Shown here: piece after piece, positions 63,027-64,000 of the stretch
How the letters are laid out: every line of letters begins with the position of its first letter
Position numbering within the stretch: the stretch's first letter is position 1
Source of the DNA: Fen-1135 sp963705275
Lineage (GTDB): Bacteria > Desulfobacterota > Syntrophia > Syntrophales > UBA2185
Length of the DNA stretch: 64,000 nt
Assembly (NCBI GenBank): GCA_963705275.1
Contig: OY970063.1
Coordinates: 2,480,001 to 2,544,000, forward strand
Direction: 5' to 3'
Position numbers and translations under genes: made by a program
Notes under the pieces: model-generated
Told to the model about the DNA's origin: nothing
Databases searched by the model: none
What the model saw: the letters and a program-made list of their open reading frames with translations, nothing else

Positions 63027-64000
63027 TGTGGGGAAATCGACTGTATTCAATATCCTTACCGGATTATCGCAGCATGTAGGCAACTGGCCGGGAAAAACGG
63101 TAGAGAAGAAAGAAGGCGCCCATTTTTCGGATGACGTGGAACTTCAAATTATAGACCTGCCGGGCACTTACAGCCTGACGGCCTTTTCCGAAGAGGAAAG
63201 AGTTGCACGGGATTTTATCATCAGCGTAAATCCCGATGTCATTGTACATCTCGTGAATGCATCTGCCCTCGAAAGAAGCCTCTATCTATTGTCAGAGCTC
63301 CTGCTTTTAGGTCCCCCTATTATTGTAGCCGTCAACATGATCGATGTTGCTGAGGACCAGGGGATCCACGTCGATGTGAAGGCGCTTCAGGAATCTCTGG
63401 GGATACCGGTCGTGCCGATGGTTGCGACAAAAAACAGGGGCATCAAGGAGCTCGTATCCACTGTGATCGCTGCGGCAAGAGGGGAACTGGATTACAAACC
63501 CAGGATCCCTGATGTTTCCCCGGATCACAGGGAGATCTTTGACGGTCTCATGAATCTCATCAAAGACTACGTCCCGCCTCCGTTCACCGTCCACTGGACT
63601 GCTACTAAGCTCATGGAAGGCGATCCGGAAATATCGAAGGTAATGGAAGGACTCATGCCGGTGGATGTGTGGAACAGGATACAGACGCTTCTCATCAAGC
63701 ACGAAGACTCCCTCCACGCTGTAGTCAGCGGCAGGTATGACTGGATCGAAGAGGTAACAAGGGCTGCCGTTTCGAGATTCAAAATGGGACAGGTTGTCAT
63801 GACCGATAGAATCGATCATATTCTCACCCGCCCCGTTTTCGGCATTCCTATACTCCTGGCAGTTTTTGCAGCCGTCTTCCTGGTGACATATAAAATAGGG
63901 TTTCCCCTGCAGAAGCAGATTGAATGGACTAGTCGGCATCTTTGCCAGGTGGGTGGATGCGGCAATCGTCTCTTTCCATCCATGGGTCAGGGGAATCATA
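62965..64000 (+). CDS. feoB: ferrous iron transport GTPase FeoB (partial; one frameshift near window end)
   Basis: GTPase-linked inner-membrane Fe(II) transporter. The N-terminal G domain is complete: GQPNVGKST (G1), NWPGKTVEKKEG (G2), DLPGTYSL (G3), NMID (G4) and VATKNRG (G5). The helical spacer follows, then the first membrane segment begins (IPILLAVFAAVFLVTYKIG). One extra A near 63928 shifts the frame: E-W continues as L-V-G-I-F-A-R-W-V-D. The gene runs out of the window. The ATG at 62965 lies inside feoA. Confidence 0.85.
   Translation, partial: MKESRKRSRRKLLVALAGQPNVGKSTVFNILTGLSQHVGNWPGKTVEKKEGAHFSDDVELQIIDLPGTYSLTAFSEEERVARDFIISVNPDVIVHLVNASALERSLYLLSELLLLGPPIIVAVNMIDVAEDQGIHVDVKALQESLGIPVVPMVATKNRGIKELVSTVIAAARGELDYKPRIPDVSPDHREIFDGLMNLIKDYVPPPFTVHWTATKLMEGDPEISKVMEGLMPVDVWNRIQTLLIKHEDSLHAVVSGRYDWIEEVTRAAVSRFKMGQVVMTDRIDHILTRPVFGIPILLAVFAAVFLVTYKIGFPLQKQIEWTSRHLCQVGGCGNRLFPSMGQGNH

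Overview
The window looks like a chromosomal stretch from an anaerobic Desulfobacterota (deltaproteobacterial) genome, probably a syntroph-like lineage. This is inferred from gene content: selenocysteine-containing SelD, a PurS-PurL fusion, citramalate synthase, DUF748 and FmdB proteins, FeoA/FeoB, MurJ and many outer-membrane proteins. Most of it has mid-range GC and dense housekeeping genes. Two stretches are AT-richer and look acquired or decaying: about 14.9-16.7 kb and about 27.4-34.6 kb. No prophage, CRISPR array or intact insertion sequence was seen.

Layout. 0.1-6.1 kb: a copper/silver efflux operon (Met-rich YtkA/FixH-like protein, frameshifted TolC-type channel, CusB, CusA). 6.2-12.4 kb: a DUF748 protein, an IscU/NifU-like scaffold, a DUF3047 protein, a periplasmic rhodanese and a LysR regulator. 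12.5-14.7 kb: selD with an in-frame UGA, then a DHH phosphoesterase. 14.9-16.7 kb: a broken acetolactate-synthase-like gene. 17.1-19.1 kb: small proteins (zinc-ribbon types, YtxH, FmdB) and an HExxH protein. 19.2-27.1 kb: a cell-wall cassette (alanine racemase with a large extra C-terminal domain, two divergent D-Ala-D-Ala ligase paralogues, a beta-barrel) and a CHASE2 adenylate cyclase, bracketed by near-identical direct repeats and by palindromic repeats. 27.2-36.0 kb: an accessory region with tRNA-Thr, two secreted proteins sharing an N-terminal domain, a broken nitrilase, a secreted caspase-like protein and a broken phospholipase A1. 36.2-44.9 kb: a SagB-like nitroreductase paired with an old-yellow-enzyme oxidoreductase, an ion channel, an enoyl-CoA hydratase-like protein, an ACT protein, FabG, rhomboid and SodC. 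45.2-59.8 kb: purSL, purQ, cimA behind a leader-peptide attenuator, a YrdC/YciO protein, an RNase E/G protein, proC, yggT, DUF167, murJ and serS. 59.9-60.2 kb: two tRNA-Ser and one tRNA-Arg. 60.4-64.0 kb: a cupin, a Pro/Ala-rich lipoprotein, a YgjP-type peptidase and feoAB.

Two results stand out. First, the region upstream of cimA shows the parts of a classical transcription attenuator: an Ile-rich 20-codon leader peptide, mutually exclusive protector, antiterminator and terminator stems, and a U-run. Second, the alr-ddl-barrel-ddl cassette has ligase paralogues whose key subsite residues differ in complementary ways, which suggests an unusual peptidoglycan-terminal dipeptide or depsipeptide.

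Seven otherwise conserved genes carry eleven single-base frameshifts, ten of them in the insertion direction. This suggests sequence or assembly errors as much as real gene decay. Genes called pseudogene here should be read with that caveat.
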